Shown here: positions 1 to 10,059 of the stretch, piece after piece | How the letters are laid out: each line of letters opens with the position of its first letter | How positions within the stretch are numbered: position 1 is the stretch's first letter | NCBI GenBank assembly: GCA_015680685.1 | Contig: MNCI01034185.1 | Span: 1 to 38,605, forward strand | Length of the DNA: 38,605 nucleotides | Direction: 5' to 3' | Source: Gnetum montanum | Lineage: Eukaryota; Streptophyta; Gnetopsida; Gnetales; Gnetaceae | Notes under the pieces: model-generated | What the model saw: the letters and a program-made list of their open reading frames with translations, nothing else | Told to the model about the DNA's origin: nothing | Database searches by the model: none | Translations under genes and position numbers: made by a program

Positions 1-161
1 AACATAGTTTGAGAAATCTAAGATTATATCACAATGCAACATTAATGCCAATTCAAAATTGGATCAGACATTTAATCTATTAAATGGTGTTATATTTTTA
101 TTGATTTTTTAAGTTTACTGTATTGTTTATTACTAATTCAAATGCCAATGCAAAAGTAAAA

Positions 162-228
162 TTTCTATATTTGATTTTCCACTTTCTATATTTGATTTTC
201 CACTTGAACTTGATTTTCCACTTGAACT
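162..228. repeat. Short tandem repeat upstream of SEC13
   Basis: Two perfect adjacent 21-bp copies (162-182 and 183-203) are followed by a shortened third copy at 204-221 that keeps the shared core TGATTTTCCAC, and then the start of another unit (TTGAACT, 222-228). This is simple local duplication in AT-rich DNA, about 200 bp upstream of the SEC13 TATA box. No function is implied. Confidence 0.9.
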
Positions 229-360
229 GAGCTTAGATGAAAAAAATTGAAAATTTCAACTATCCACATGAGTGAATATAATTGTTGTATTTTTCTAATA
301 TTGCTGATTTTAATCAGATTCATGCACCAAGAGTTTTTCGATCTGATTTATGAAAAGGTA

Positions 361-393
361 TCCGATTTGCCGATGCGATCCGATTTGCCGATG
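361..393. repeat. 18-bp tandem duplication in the SEC13 promoter region
   Basis: TCCGATTTGCCGATGC occurs twice head to tail (from 361 and from 379). It lies immediately upstream of the SEC13 TATA box, so it sits in the proximal promoter. It could be a duplicated regulatory site, but that is inference from position only. Confidence 0.8.
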
Positions 394-426
394 CTTTCCA
401 GCCTTGCAAACCAAGAAAACAAAAGA

Positions 427-433
427 TATAAAA
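427..433 (+). promoter_or_regulatory. Candidate TATA box of SEC13
   Basis: TATAAAA on the + strand, 183 bp upstream of the SEC13 start codon at 610. A transcription start about 30 bp downstream would give a 5' UTR of roughly 150 nt, which is normal for a plant gene. The assignment rests on motif and position. Confidence 0.5.
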
Positions 434-609
434 CACAAGGCGGAACCTGGTGTCGTGCGCGCTGCATGACCAGAGCGACAGGGTACAAAAAAACCTGGGT
501 CGAGCCGGGGATCGAGCATAAAAATACATACCTACTACAGAGATCGATCCATTCATCGCAAGGAAGCAGCAGATCAGAGAAAACCAGAGCATAAGCAATA
601 GCAACAGCA

Positions 610-1897
610 ATGGCGGCATCGTTGGCAACGACGGAATTGAAGCAGACGGGAAGCTCAAAAGTGGAAACGGGGCACCAGGACATGGTGCACGACATTGCCA
701 TAGACTACTACGGCAAGCGCATGGCCACATGCTCTTCCGATGGAACAATTCGCATCTTCGGAATCACNGTCCGTGAACTCCATCGCTTGGGCGCCGCACG
801 AGGTCGGACTCGTGCTTGCCTGCGCCTCCTCCGACGGCTCCATCTCCGTCCTCTCCGCCCGCGACGACGGCAACTGGGATAAGTCCAAGATCGAGCAGGC
901 GCATCAGGTTCGCTTCCAGTCTCCTCCCAAACCCTGATTTGGCCGTTTTCGTGAAGTTGTTTTCGTTGTTGTTGTTGATCCTGATTTGAGACGGATTTGT
1001 TGAAGTACTTCCCTGAATTTGGATTCGAAACCCTAAATTCTGTGGACATTGATTTTGTGTTGATCGTATAATTCGTGAAGTTACTTGAAATTTGTTATTA
1101 GGGGTTGGAACGTACGTGTGTTTGCCTCTCGCAATGTCGGTGGAGAATTTGTTAGGGCACAATTTGATGGCGGAAGGTCTTGTTTTTCTTTTTTCTTTGG
1201 CTGGGAGGGATCTCAAAAAACACAAGTTTTTGTTTTGTGGAAATTTATTGTGAGAAAGACATAATCCGGCCTATTGCCTTATTTGATTTACATTTTCTGT
1301 GGTTCTTTTTAATTGTTAATAGGTTTCATTAATTTCCTTTTGTTTCTGTACTCGAGGGTTTGAGTGGGTTTTCAAGTTTTCGCAAAATCATTGTTAAAGA
1401 GTTAACGTTTCTCTATTTTGTTTATTCCTGTTGTACAGGTTGGTGTTACTGCTGTGTCATGGGCCCCTGCCACTGCTCCGGGTTCCCTGGTGAGCCAGCC
1501 CTCCGATCCACTTGTTCAAAAACTTGTGTCCGGTGGCTGTGACAATACCGCAAAGGTGTGGAAGTTTGTAAATGGTTCTTGGAAATTGGACTGCTTTCCA
1601 GCCTTGCAAATGCACACAGACTGGGTTCGAGATGTAGCGTGGGCACCAAACCTTGGGCTGCCAAAGAGCACGATTGCCTCATGCTCCGAGGATGGAAAAG
1701 TGATTATTTGGACACAGCAGGGGAAGGAAGGGGATTCATGGGAGGGAAAAGTTCTGCACGACTTTCGAAAGCCGGTATGGAGGGTCAGCTGGTCTTTAAC
1801 AGGGAACATTCTTGCAGTTGTTGATGAAAAGAATATGGTGACACTTTGGAAGGAGGCTGTGGATGGTGAATGGAATCAGGTTACTACAATTCAGTAA
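610..1897 (+). CDS. SEC13: SEC13-type WD40 COPII coat / nuclear pore protein, with an assembly gap in exon 1
   Basis: CDS: exon 1 is 610-907, broken at N768; exon 2 is 1439-1897. The protein pairs with SEC31 in the outer COPII cage at ER exit sites and is also a nuclear pore scaffold subunit (family knowledge). Visible landmarks are the first blade [20 protein letters not shown] (about residues 33-52), [11 protein letters not shown] just after the [21 protein letters not shown] in exon 2, and the C-terminal blade [10 protein letters not shown]. The intron 908-1438 has a GTTCGC donor and a GTACAG acceptor in phase 0, restoring AHQ-VGVT. The start at 610 is in good context (GCAATGG) and adds about 12 residues before KVETGH compared with the Arabidopsis protein. 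Codons before the N are in a different frame from those after it. The 250 visible codons compare with about 300 in the family, so roughly 65 residues (end of blade 1 and most of blade 2) are absent. I infer a collapsed assembly gap rather than a true mutation. Family assignment is very secure. Confidence 0.95.
768..768. other. Single-N assembly gap inside SEC13 exon 1
   Basis: One ambiguous base separates the end of blade 1 (RIFGI) from [11 protein letters not shown]. In SEC13 proteins about 65 residues lie between these points. The reading frame also changes across the N (frame of 610 before it, frame of 740 after it). The N therefore probably stands for a gap of unknown true length, at least about 190 bp and more if an intron lies there. 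Confidence 0.85.
908..1438 (+). other. SEC13 intron
   Basis: This 531-bp intron has a GT donor after CAG at 905-907 and an AG acceptor at 1437-1438 behind a T-rich tract (TTTATTCCTGTTGTACAG). It is phase 0. It is richer in T than the flanking exons, as is usual for plant introns. Confidence 0.9.
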
Positions 1898-4005
1898 CGC
1901 AAACATTTCAAATTCAGGCAAGTCTTGTTTCACTGCATTAACTTTAAAGCCTTGGAATATCACTCCTGTCATCCATTTGCTAGATATCACTACTTACAGT
2001 TATTTTTGGTTTTGTAAGATATGTAGTTTGAAAGCAATGAGTGATATGATGGCGTGAAAGCTATTTTTTCATTCTTTCTTTGAATGTAAAAACTCAGAAT
2101 TTTAGACAAGCTGTATTTGCAGCAATGTGTTTCATACTCCAAGAAATAGAATTGCTGCCAATGTCAGTTGGTGTTCCATCTTACTGAAATGATAATGCTA
2201 CCTGAATCTGCATTTGTTCAAGTAGATATTGTTAAATTTTACAATAATGTTACTGTGTTAATTTAATACTGTGAACTCGTTAATTTTATGCCAAGGATTT
2301 TGTAGTTTCATGTTTAGTGGTATTACTTTCAACTCCTTTATGGTTTGTTGAGATATGATAGAAATGACTGGCTATACTGTTAATCATCCTCTCAGTTGAT
2401 GTAATTTATTTCATATTACGACACATTGAAAAATGCTAATATATTACTACATATTAGCCGTCTGCATAGCAAAATCTTTAAGATCATGAAACATTCTTCT
2501 GGTGCACCATGAAAACACTGATCATTCTATTTACTCCTTCCTTCCAAGGTTTCTCTTCCAATTTCATGACAGAAATTGCGTATGCCTAAGCAAGCATCAA
2601 TCAATACTGTTTTGCCAAGCTGTTTCCATCATGGGAGGTAATTGTACTTTACAGGCCCAGCCAATTTGTAAAATGGCTGAAACCGGCCAATACCGCTTTC
2701 AGAAGGTATTTGTTGTCGAAATGTGCAAAATCAAGATCGCCAGCAACAAACATATTTTATAGGGAAAAAAACTAGACGCTCAAGCCTAGCCTGAACATAT
2801 TTTCATGAACACATTTTTTTATAGACGTTCAAGCTTAGCGTAAACTTACATAAACAAACTAATTGCAGATGAATGTCACGATAAACAGAATTGTTGAGGA
2901 ATAACAATTTTTACTGCAACAGCAGCAGAGAAATTGAAATATTATCATTGTAAAATAGAACACTTCTTATTGGCTGATCCATTATCACTGTAAAATAGAA
3001 CACTTTTATTGGCTGATCCATGATTATTGGAGCACAAACTTTGAAAAAAGAAATACTATTTCACATTGCTAGTTAAATAGCATTAAACTTAGTAACTTCA
3101 TAAAGAGGAAGATTTAGGCCTTTTCTGCTATTAGTGTTAATGTTTAGCATAATGCCCTGATAAAAAAAGAAGATTTTAAATTTCCTTTCCCTACCAATAC
3201 CAATATTTACTCAATGTTATCTACTTTATTTTGATTTAATGATGCATTGTGGCATTAATTCAGAACCAACATTGAATGGAAATCTAAATATTCTGTGGTT
3301 TTTTATGTTGTTATCTTCATTAGCCAGTTGGACCATTAAAACACCCAAATCGCACCAAAAAAAATCTGCTTTCATGTTCGAGACACTTAAAAGAAACCCA
3401 ATAATAATAATAACAATCATAATAATACAATGATCATGTAACCTTTACAAACATTTGAAGTGGTAACTCAGTAATATATTGAGTTGACCCATCAGTCCAC
3501 TTGTCAAGTGCAAGATCTACATGCAACTCCAATCATCCCTCTATTACCTTAAAGCCCTTCATCAACACCAACAATGCCCACATCCCAGGAATCCAATGTA
3601 AAGATTGTCATACTAATTTATGCAGTAATTGATTGAATTAAAGTAGGGGTTCTTTAAAAAAAAAAACAGACATGAGAAGTCCCCTAGTTTTTTATGGATC
3701 CTAGGAAAGCTGTCCTGCAAGGCTCTACTGGATTCAAATTCAAGCAGGAGCCTCATTTCATAAGAAATGTACAAAGTTTAGAACCCACCATTAATGGAAA
3801 TGTGTAACATGAAATTAAAACTTGCAAATCAATTAATCTTAGTCCTACTGGTGTAAGTTGATGATGTGGTGACAACCAGTAGTTGGTGGTCATATTCATT
3901 AGATTTTATTGTCATTCACATGGGAAATAACAAGAGCAAATTCCCTATTCTGATGGAAAGATCATAGCGTAACACCATTAGCTTGGCATTTGGGATCTCT
4001 CCTTA
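1898..4005. other. SEC13 3' flank, no gene seen
   Basis: AT-rich DNA following the SEC13 stop codon; the first few hundred bases presumably hold the 3' UTR. I see no convincing polyadenylation cluster and no protein-like reading frame. Short open frames here (for example 2502-2762) have no recognisable family features. It includes a 40-bp tandem duplication, listed separately. Confidence 0.5.
2941..3019. repeat. Tandem duplication, unit about 40 bp
   Basis: Copy 1 (2941-2980) and copy 2 (2981-3019) share the core GTAAAATAGAACACTT and the ending TTGGCTGATCC. They differ by one substitution and one missing base. This is a local duplication with no coding content. Confidence 0.9.
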
Positions 4006-4143
4006 AATCTTGCCAAGGAGAATAAACACAAAATCATAGAAAAGCAAAGAGTTCTATGCATTGTGTATAGTAATAATCTTGCCAAGGAGAATAAACACAA
4101 AATCATAGAAAAGCAAAGAGTTCTATGCATTGTGTATAGTAAT
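4006..4143. repeat. Perfect 69-bp tandem duplication
   Basis: Positions 4006-4074 and 4075-4143 are identical over all 69 bases. Both copies begin AATCTTGCCAAGGAG and end GTGTATAGTAAT. Complete identity implies a recent duplication or an assembly artefact, in contrast to the decayed retroelement just downstream. Confidence 0.95.
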
Positions 4144-4553
4144 ACATGGTGTAGTTGTGTGCAAAGAATCTGGAGCTTAAAAGCAATTATCCCGTCACCA
4201 TGCAGCAAATATTCAGAAGAAATGTGTATGCAACAATGCTTGTATGTAGTAGCCACAATGCAAGAAAGCATCTAGTGGTTGACAACAATAGAAGAGGTGA
4301 AACCTGAAATATGCATTGAGCCCATTGAGAAGCTCACAAGTTCTTATGTGGAGAAACTGAATGAAATGGAAGTGATACGTTAGAAACTTTCCCAAGCTGG
4401 ATACATCCAAGAATAAATGGATGCCAAAACCCATTAAGCTCAAATGACGTAGATATCTTTAGAATATATATTCTTGGAGAATAGCATATTAGTGATCATC
4501 AATACCCAACTAACCAAGGAGCAGGAGCAGAAGTTGAAAGTGATCAACAAATG

Positions 4554-4910
4554 TCCAACAATCTTTGCTTAGTCGTACGATGAGATTAGAGGTATTGATC
4601 CATGTATATGATAACATTATATACAGGTATCCCACAATGAAGCCTATGTACCGACACCAATGTAGATTGAACCCAAAACTCAAGGAGGTTGTGAAGTAAG
4701 AAATTGAAAAGGTACTTAAGGCAAGGTTCATCTATCCTATTGTTAATAGTGTGTGGGTTAGCTAACTTGTTATTGTATCTAAAAATGGAAGCAAATGGAG
4801 AATTTGTAGTGATTTCAGGTTGTTGAATATGACAATTTTCAACAACCTTTTTTCTTTGCCATTTGTGAACCAAGCATTGGACACTATTATGGGTCATACA
4901 TATTACACTT
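4554..4910 (+). pseudogene. Ty3/gypsy reverse transcriptase fragment (degenerate)
   Basis: Reading through stops and frame changes gives the start of a Ty3/gypsy RT: SYDEIRGIDP near 4575, LNPKLKEVVK from about 4666, then an EIEKVLKARFIYPIVNS-like block, WRICSDFRLLN, and LPFVNQALDTIMGHTYY ending near 4910. The block order matches the N-terminal half of gypsy RT (the GFIYP and WR-C-D-R-LN regions). In-frame stops are visible, for example after VVK and after the WVS residues. Homology stops abruptly at 4910, before the catalytic YxDD motif. No LTRs, integrase or gag were found nearby. This is an old, truncated scrap. Confidence 0.8.
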
Positions 4911-5599
4911 ATCACACCCCAAAAATTAAATAAATATTTAATCAATTTTTATTGTTATTTTGTTATCATCTTTTCTGGAAACTAGAAATTGGAAATTTTT
5001 ATTATATTCATGAAATCACAAAGGATGCCTAAACATAGTGTTGACGAAAGTTGAAAACTTCATTAATTTTTTTCTTAATCATCCTTAATTATCCATTATT
5101 ATTATTATTTAGATAAATCCCTTCAAGACTACTTGAGCATATCAGTCACAGTATAACACATAGAAAGGGAATAATTAAAAGTAGAAACTTAAGCTTGATT
5201 TCAATTCAAACGATATATTAAGAAAATGATGAATAATAAAATGATAAGTCTTCAACCATGTGTGACTCCATAGCTATCCCACTCCTACCTTTAGCTTGTG
5301 CTCTAGTATCATCTTCATGCATTATGCATGTAAGAAGAGTCAGTGCTCTTCAAGTAGTTGGACCCTTTTCATTGTTCCTTGGAAGCCAGGATTGGAGCGA
5401 GCTCTTGTAGTTATATGTTAAACATCATCATGTAAGGGTCAAGTTGACCACAAGTTAACTATCCATGACAGTGAAATTCTAAGATTGACAAAAGCTATTA
5501 TCCTAGCCCAACCATAATAGATCATAGCAATGGCCTAACCCAATTGCAACCTCCTCAATGCTTGACAATCTGAACATCATCATCCATGGATCTGGAACT
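4911..5599. other. AT-rich intergenic stretch, nothing recognised
   Basis: This follows the break in the Ty3/gypsy fragment. It contains AT-rich runs and no frame with protein-like features on either strand. It may be decayed retrotransposon DNA, but I cannot show it. Confidence 0.4.
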
Positions 5600-5917
5600 T
5601 GTTGGAAAAATGAAGACAAATACATTAATATTATTTGTTGTATTTCCTTTTATGTTTTTTTTTAAAAGGATGTTGCATTTAAATAATGAATATATATATA
5701 TACATAAAGGGGTCTGTAAAGTAATGTTTACGTGGGGATGTGTTTTATCCCACGTGTTAAGATTGGGATTTGGTCGTAATGTGTCCTTATAAATAGAAGG
5801 CTTGGGGTAGCCTTTAAGTGTGCATTTTTGATGTGGAAGCATTGTATTGAGGTTTTACTTTGGAGACTAGAGTTTGAGATCTGAAGAAAGAAATGATAAT
5901 TCAGTAGCTATACCACA
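5600..5917 (+). promoter_or_regulatory. LTR-like promoter patch (TATA box and G-box inverted repeat)
   Basis: The stretch begins TGTTGG and ends CCACA, compatible with the TG...CA ends of a Copia-type LTR. Inside are an imperfect inverted repeat with ACGTG cores (5730-5755) and a strong TATA box TATAAATA (5788-5795), followed by a small hairpin AAGGCTTGGGGTAGCCTT. No target-site duplication flanks these ends and no adjacent primer-binding site was seen, so a solo LTR is only a suggestion. It could instead be the promoter of an unrecognised transcript. Confidence 0.3.
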
Positions 5918-7400
5918 ATGTGAAATTAAATGCACAATGAATTCCGATTACATCTCAATTTGCTGATCGAATTAAGTATCCATAAAATCTTTCAACTTCA
6001 AAATTTTATTCCGCTTCCTTAAAGAAGAGGTTAAATTTAAAATATGAAATTTCAGTTTGATAAATCTTCAATTTCATTTTCATTTTCATTAAAAGGACAA
6101 GCAAAACATGAATTTAAGAAAGCAAATATGCATACCTTTGCTCTAACGAAACCGGATAAAGAAAAGTTGTGAACTCGCATGGTCTTTGCTTGTTATGACG
6201 CGGTTTGTTGCAGAGCTACAAGTGCATTAAATAAATTCAGAATCAGCAAATCCAAGCAAGAGCGTAAGAAAAACTTAGGAGCGGAAATGTGAAATTTAAC
6301 GCCATCATGAAGAGAGAGCAGACAATTTCCTAGGAAAATAAAGAGCAACATTTTGGCCCTCCTCGTTCTGCATGAAGATAAACTAAACGAAAATGAAAAC
6401 GTATTCCTCCTCTGAAATTTGAAAACTACAGAGCAGAAAACCGAAGCATTGCGTATTTAATTAGCCCTAACTTGCTGCTTTAAATAACATTTTTTTTCTC
6501 TGCCCCGCTATATCGCTTGTTTTTCCGTTGGTTTCAGAATGTCAGGGGTTGATGACGCATCTTCTGTAAAGCTTTCTGTTGTTAAAGTTTTATCAGTTTT
6601 TCTTTTATCAACCGTTCAACGAAATCTGTGTTAAAAACAAAAAACAAAAACAATTTCCCTTGTTTTTGGTTTCTCTTTCCTTTCCGATCAACCGTGTTAG
6701 TCGTTTCTACAACCTTCTTCAAATTAAATCTCTTCAGTTTCATCATCTCCTCCCTGCAAAGAATCACGAGCTCTACGTTACAAGTTGCCCCATTATCATC
6801 AGTTATTTATTTATGAAACTGAGGAAACTCGTTCTCAGAAAAATTTTGCCCCACGTTTTTTAAAATAAAAAATTAAAATTTAATCCTTTCATTCATTGAA
6901 AAAAAAAAAAACTTTACAACTACATTTTTTCTTCAATATCTTAAGGATATCTGACGTCCTTACCGATTTATTGTATTTCAATGTTTTTGTTATTTTCTTA
7001 GGTTAGAAAAGGACAAGCAGCAAATAACAAATTTTTCAAATTGGGGGAAGGATCATCAGCATTTTTGGAATGGCAAAATTTTGTTTATGGTAATTTTTTC
7101 AAATATGTTTTATAGTCAAATTGTCGAAGGCTTTTTAAGCTTGAACTTTGTAAAACAGGTAAAGGTGGTAACTCAAAAAAAAATAAAACGCCACTAAAAA
7201 AAAGGTTCCACCTATGCCATAAAATAGGTACGGTTTGTTAGCTTGACCTTTATGCACTCATGTGTGTTCTTAATGCATAGAAGTCATAGTCATAAAAGTC
7301 ATGACATGGTTGCCCTTAACGCACACAAGTCACAGTTACAATGATTATCATGGTGCAACCTAATAAAAGTATCTTTTCGGGGTCGGCACCCCCCAACCTA
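5918..7400. other. Intergenic DNA, no gene recognised
   Basis: AT-rich sequence with poly-A and poly-T runs. Short open frames around 6579-6863 are low-complexity (rich in F, K and N) and look like chance. Nothing supports an RNA gene or a conserved protein. Confidence 0.4.
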
Positions 7401-7482
7401 ATAAAAGTAATGAAGTGGTGGTGCAACGTGATAAAAGTAATGAATTGGTGGTGCAACGTGGTAAAAGTAATGAAGTGGTTGT
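7401..7482. repeat. 30-bp tandem repeat, about 2.7 copies
   Basis: Units at 7401-7430, 7431-7460 and 7461-7482 (partial) share ATAAAAGTAATGAA-TGGT. A related partial copy lies just upstream (about 7353-7371). Because the period is divisible by three, the opposite strand shows a spurious 10-residue peptide repeat (FITF...LHH) that should not be taken as coding. Confidence 0.9.
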
Positions 7483-7722
7483 CCTTCGAAGTGTCATGGT
7501 GATCATAATGACTATCATGGTTCATTAGTATCAAGAAATGCAATTGTTATGGATGAGTAGTTAAAAATATTATAAAGCATTTTGACAAAAGTCGCATTGT
7601 GGTCTCGTATTCTCATTGACAAGTCACTCATCTTGTGCAGGAAGGCAATCGTTCCTTCATTTGTATGAGAGTTCTCAACATGAACTTGGTTAAGTTTAGT
7701 CTTCTCCTCTTAAGCTCCATGT

Positions 7723-7858
7723 ATTATTCAGTGGCTGTTGCTCCTTAAAACTCTATGAGCTTTCCTTCATAGATCTCCTGTTCTTACAATATTATTCAGT
7801 TCCTGTTGCTCCTTAAAGCTCATGAGCTTTCTTTCATCAATCTCTCATTCTTGCAACA
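7723..7858. repeat. Diverged 68-bp tandem duplication
   Basis: Copies start at 7723 and 7791 with ATTATTCAGT. They share GTTGCTCCTTAAA and ATGAGCTTT but carry several substitutions and small indels. This is an older local duplication in pyrimidine-rich DNA. Confidence 0.8.
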
Positions 7859-8836
7859 ATTTTTTTACAAAAAGCTCTCTTAATTGTAAATCATTTCTTA
7901 ATTGATTCTCACAATATATTTTCTCATTTTTTCTCTCAATTAATTACACAAGTATCTCACTTTCTGATGCCACTGAGAATCCTTTTAGTGGTCTTTTTTA
8001 ATGGTTTCCCTACTGCCTCCTCCTGCATTAAGATTGATGGCGCAATAATAAAGCACTTAAATTACAGTGTAAGCCAACGAGAAGTATCTGAGCACCTTAA
8101 TCTTCTTTACAATGAATCTTGAGAACAACCCTACCGGATCAAAAGCCACATGTTCAGGCGAGCCATTCTAGATCTTGAGAATAACGCTACTGGATCAAAA
8201 GCTATGCATCAAAAGAATCTGATTCGTGGAAGCAAGGAATCGAGTTCGTGATTCTGAACGTGTTTGGGTACGTGTGCCTCAAGAAAAGTGGGGACAGGTT
8301 CATTAGAGAAAATTTAAATATATTAATTTTTTTAAAAATTAAATCTCATATATCATAAAAATACATTGTAAAATATAGAACAATGTAAATCGAAAATATT
8401 GTTACTGCTTAAAAATTGCACATTGCACAGAAGATTGCAATATCACCATTAAATTGAAGCAAGAAAATTTGCAAAGGTATGGAGGACATTGAATCCATTT
8501 CCTTGGCCAAACATATAATTTCTGCAACAACCAAAATGACAGCAATAAAATGAAACCCCTTTGTTACTGAATCCAATATTTCAAAAAATGAAATTAAGCC
8601 TCAAGCCTCAACCAAATTTATAACAAATCATGTCAGCTAGTACTTTTGTTCAACAACTACTTGTGAGTAGCACCCTAGGGACTACGCTGAAAAATCGGCA
8701 CTAGTCATGATGAAGGGGAAAGTAAAAACAGAGCACCATGAGCTTGCATATGGCCATTGGCCATGTGGGCTGGTGGGCTTCATTGCTTTATAAGCAAACA
8801 GATTTTTAAAATAGTTGAACAAGCATCCATCCGTCA
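7859..8836. other. Intergenic DNA, nothing recognised
   Basis: AT-rich sequence without a protein-like frame, RNA gene or clear mobile-element end on either strand. Confidence 0.4.
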
Positions 8837-8956
8837 TCATGTTCATGACTCATGACCCATGACCCATGACGATGACCCTGTTGTTTTGTTTTTTCTTTTT
8901 TCATGTTCATGACTCATGACCCATGACGATGACCCTGTTTTGTTTTTTCTTTTTTC
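8837..8956. repeat. Tandem duplication, unit about 60 bp, with nested CATGAC repeats
   Basis: Copy 1 (8837-8900) and copy 2 (8901-8956) share TCATGTTCATGACTCATGAC and a T-rich tail TTTTGTTTTTTCTTTTTT. Copy 1 has one extra CCATGAC unit and three extra bases before the T tract. Slippage on two scales is visible. Confidence 0.9.
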
Positions 8957-9602
8957 AGCCGAGATATGAGAAAAAGAGCAAAAACCAGCAATGAACAATA
9001 AACACGCGTAAATGTGTGAGTCATGGCGGAACAAAGGCAGGCGAATCCATGCACATGCAATGTTTTCTTCGCACGCCCCGTCCAAAACTTGATTTCCGTA
9101 TGACCCATACTTGCCGCTTCGGCCTTCGGTTACCATAGTGTTTGTTTATTTATTCGTACTCCCTTGTTTTCTGTGGTCCGTCTCATGCTTAAAATTTATT
9201 TTCCGTTCTCTCTCGTTGTGCCGCATATCGCATGTGATCAACGCTACTGTTACATATCTGTTACATATCCTTAAGTTAATGCAACCAATTCCATAGGGCA
9301 TCTTACGGACAAAAGAAAAGTTGTCTTGAATTACAACCTCGTAATTATTAATTACATCTATACACAAGCATACATGAAGCAACTGAAAGAAGCTTTGCAG
9401 AGTAGGGAAAAGAAAATACAAAATTTCATGAGATCAGAACGGAATCATTCAACAACCTTCCTCCACCAGATCTGAAACGGCGTGACAGTTTAAACAAGCT
9501 TAGCTTTCAGAGTTGCTTGCAGAAAACATGGAAATGAGAAATCGATGTCTATGTGCGATAACCGAGTGTAAAGCCGGGACAAACCAGTGGCGAGTTTAGC
9601 CT

Positions 9603-9827
9603 TCATCGGAAATTTCCGCGAGGAATGACTTGAAGATGCTTAAGCTCTGCGGGATAGCACCAGGCAATGAAGTGTTTACTCTTGCTATTATTCTCATTTT
9701 GATGAGCACCAGTGCTCTCCTTCCCTGCAGTTGCACCGTAATGCTGTTGATTATGATATCTCTCCGCCACTTCTTCTCCTGCGGCAGCGCTGGACTTTGT
9801 CTTGTCGTATTGAACAGCGTGGCTCAT
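9603..9827 (-). CDS. Possible small hydrophilic protein, 74 residues
   Basis: I do not recognise the family. The frame starts ATG at 9827 and stops at 9603. The first 50 or so residues are strongly hydrophilic, rich in K, E, Q, N, H and A (MSHAVQYDKTKSSAAAGEE at the start), resembling small LEA- or stress-type plant proteins in composition only. The last 22 residues are more hydrophobic (FIAWCYPAELKH...) and may be intron or read-through: a GT donor-like site (AGA-GTAAAC) precedes them. A minus-strand TATA box lies 83 bp upstream, and two CCAAT motifs sit farther out at 10018 and 10049. TATA box, spacing and biased composition together support a real gene more than chance, but no homology was established. 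Confidence 0.35.
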   Translation of the reverse strand: MSHAVQYDKTKSSAAAGEEVAERYHNQQHYGATAGKESTGAHQNENNSKSKHFIAWCYPAELKHLQVIPRGNFR

Positions 9828-9909
9828 CTTCGATCCAAGATATACAATAAAATTTCAGTCAGTTTAATATGCTTCAGAAGACGGAGAACACGTAAAAGGA
9901 TTGCCTCAC

Positions 9910-9916
9910 TTATATA
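9910..9916 (-). promoter_or_regulatory. Candidate TATA box for the small minus-strand gene
   Basis: TATATAA on the minus strand, 83 bp upstream of the ATG at 9827. A start about 30 bp downstream would give a 5' UTR near 50 nt. It is the best-placed TATA in this interval. Confidence 0.45.
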
Positions 9917-10059
9917 GCGAAGTATAGGACCGAGGGAGAGCAGACAAGGCCATAAATCATGGACTCATTTAAGTCCTAATATGTATGATAATACAATGTG
10001 AAAGACGGTGGAAACGGCCAATGGACGCGGCGCATAAACAAGGCAAAGTGCAGGACGTC

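Noticed and set aside
247-594. 115-codon open frame upstream of SEC13
   Set aside because: It overlaps the tandem repeats, TATA box and 5' UTR of SEC13, has no domain-like features, and is best explained as chance.
5600-5917. Confirmed solo LTR
   Set aside because: The ends resemble TG...CA but no 4-6 bp target duplication matches across them, so it is kept only as a low-confidence promoter patch.
7316-7543. Peptide with a 10-residue repeat on the minus strand
   Set aside because: It is the by-product of a 30-bp DNA tandem repeat whose period is a multiple of three.
8843-9136. 97-codon minus-strand frame over the CATGAC repeats
   Set aside because: Much of it is the translation of the tandem duplication, giving a repetitive peptide (KRKNKT...SSSWVM), and there is no sign of conservation.
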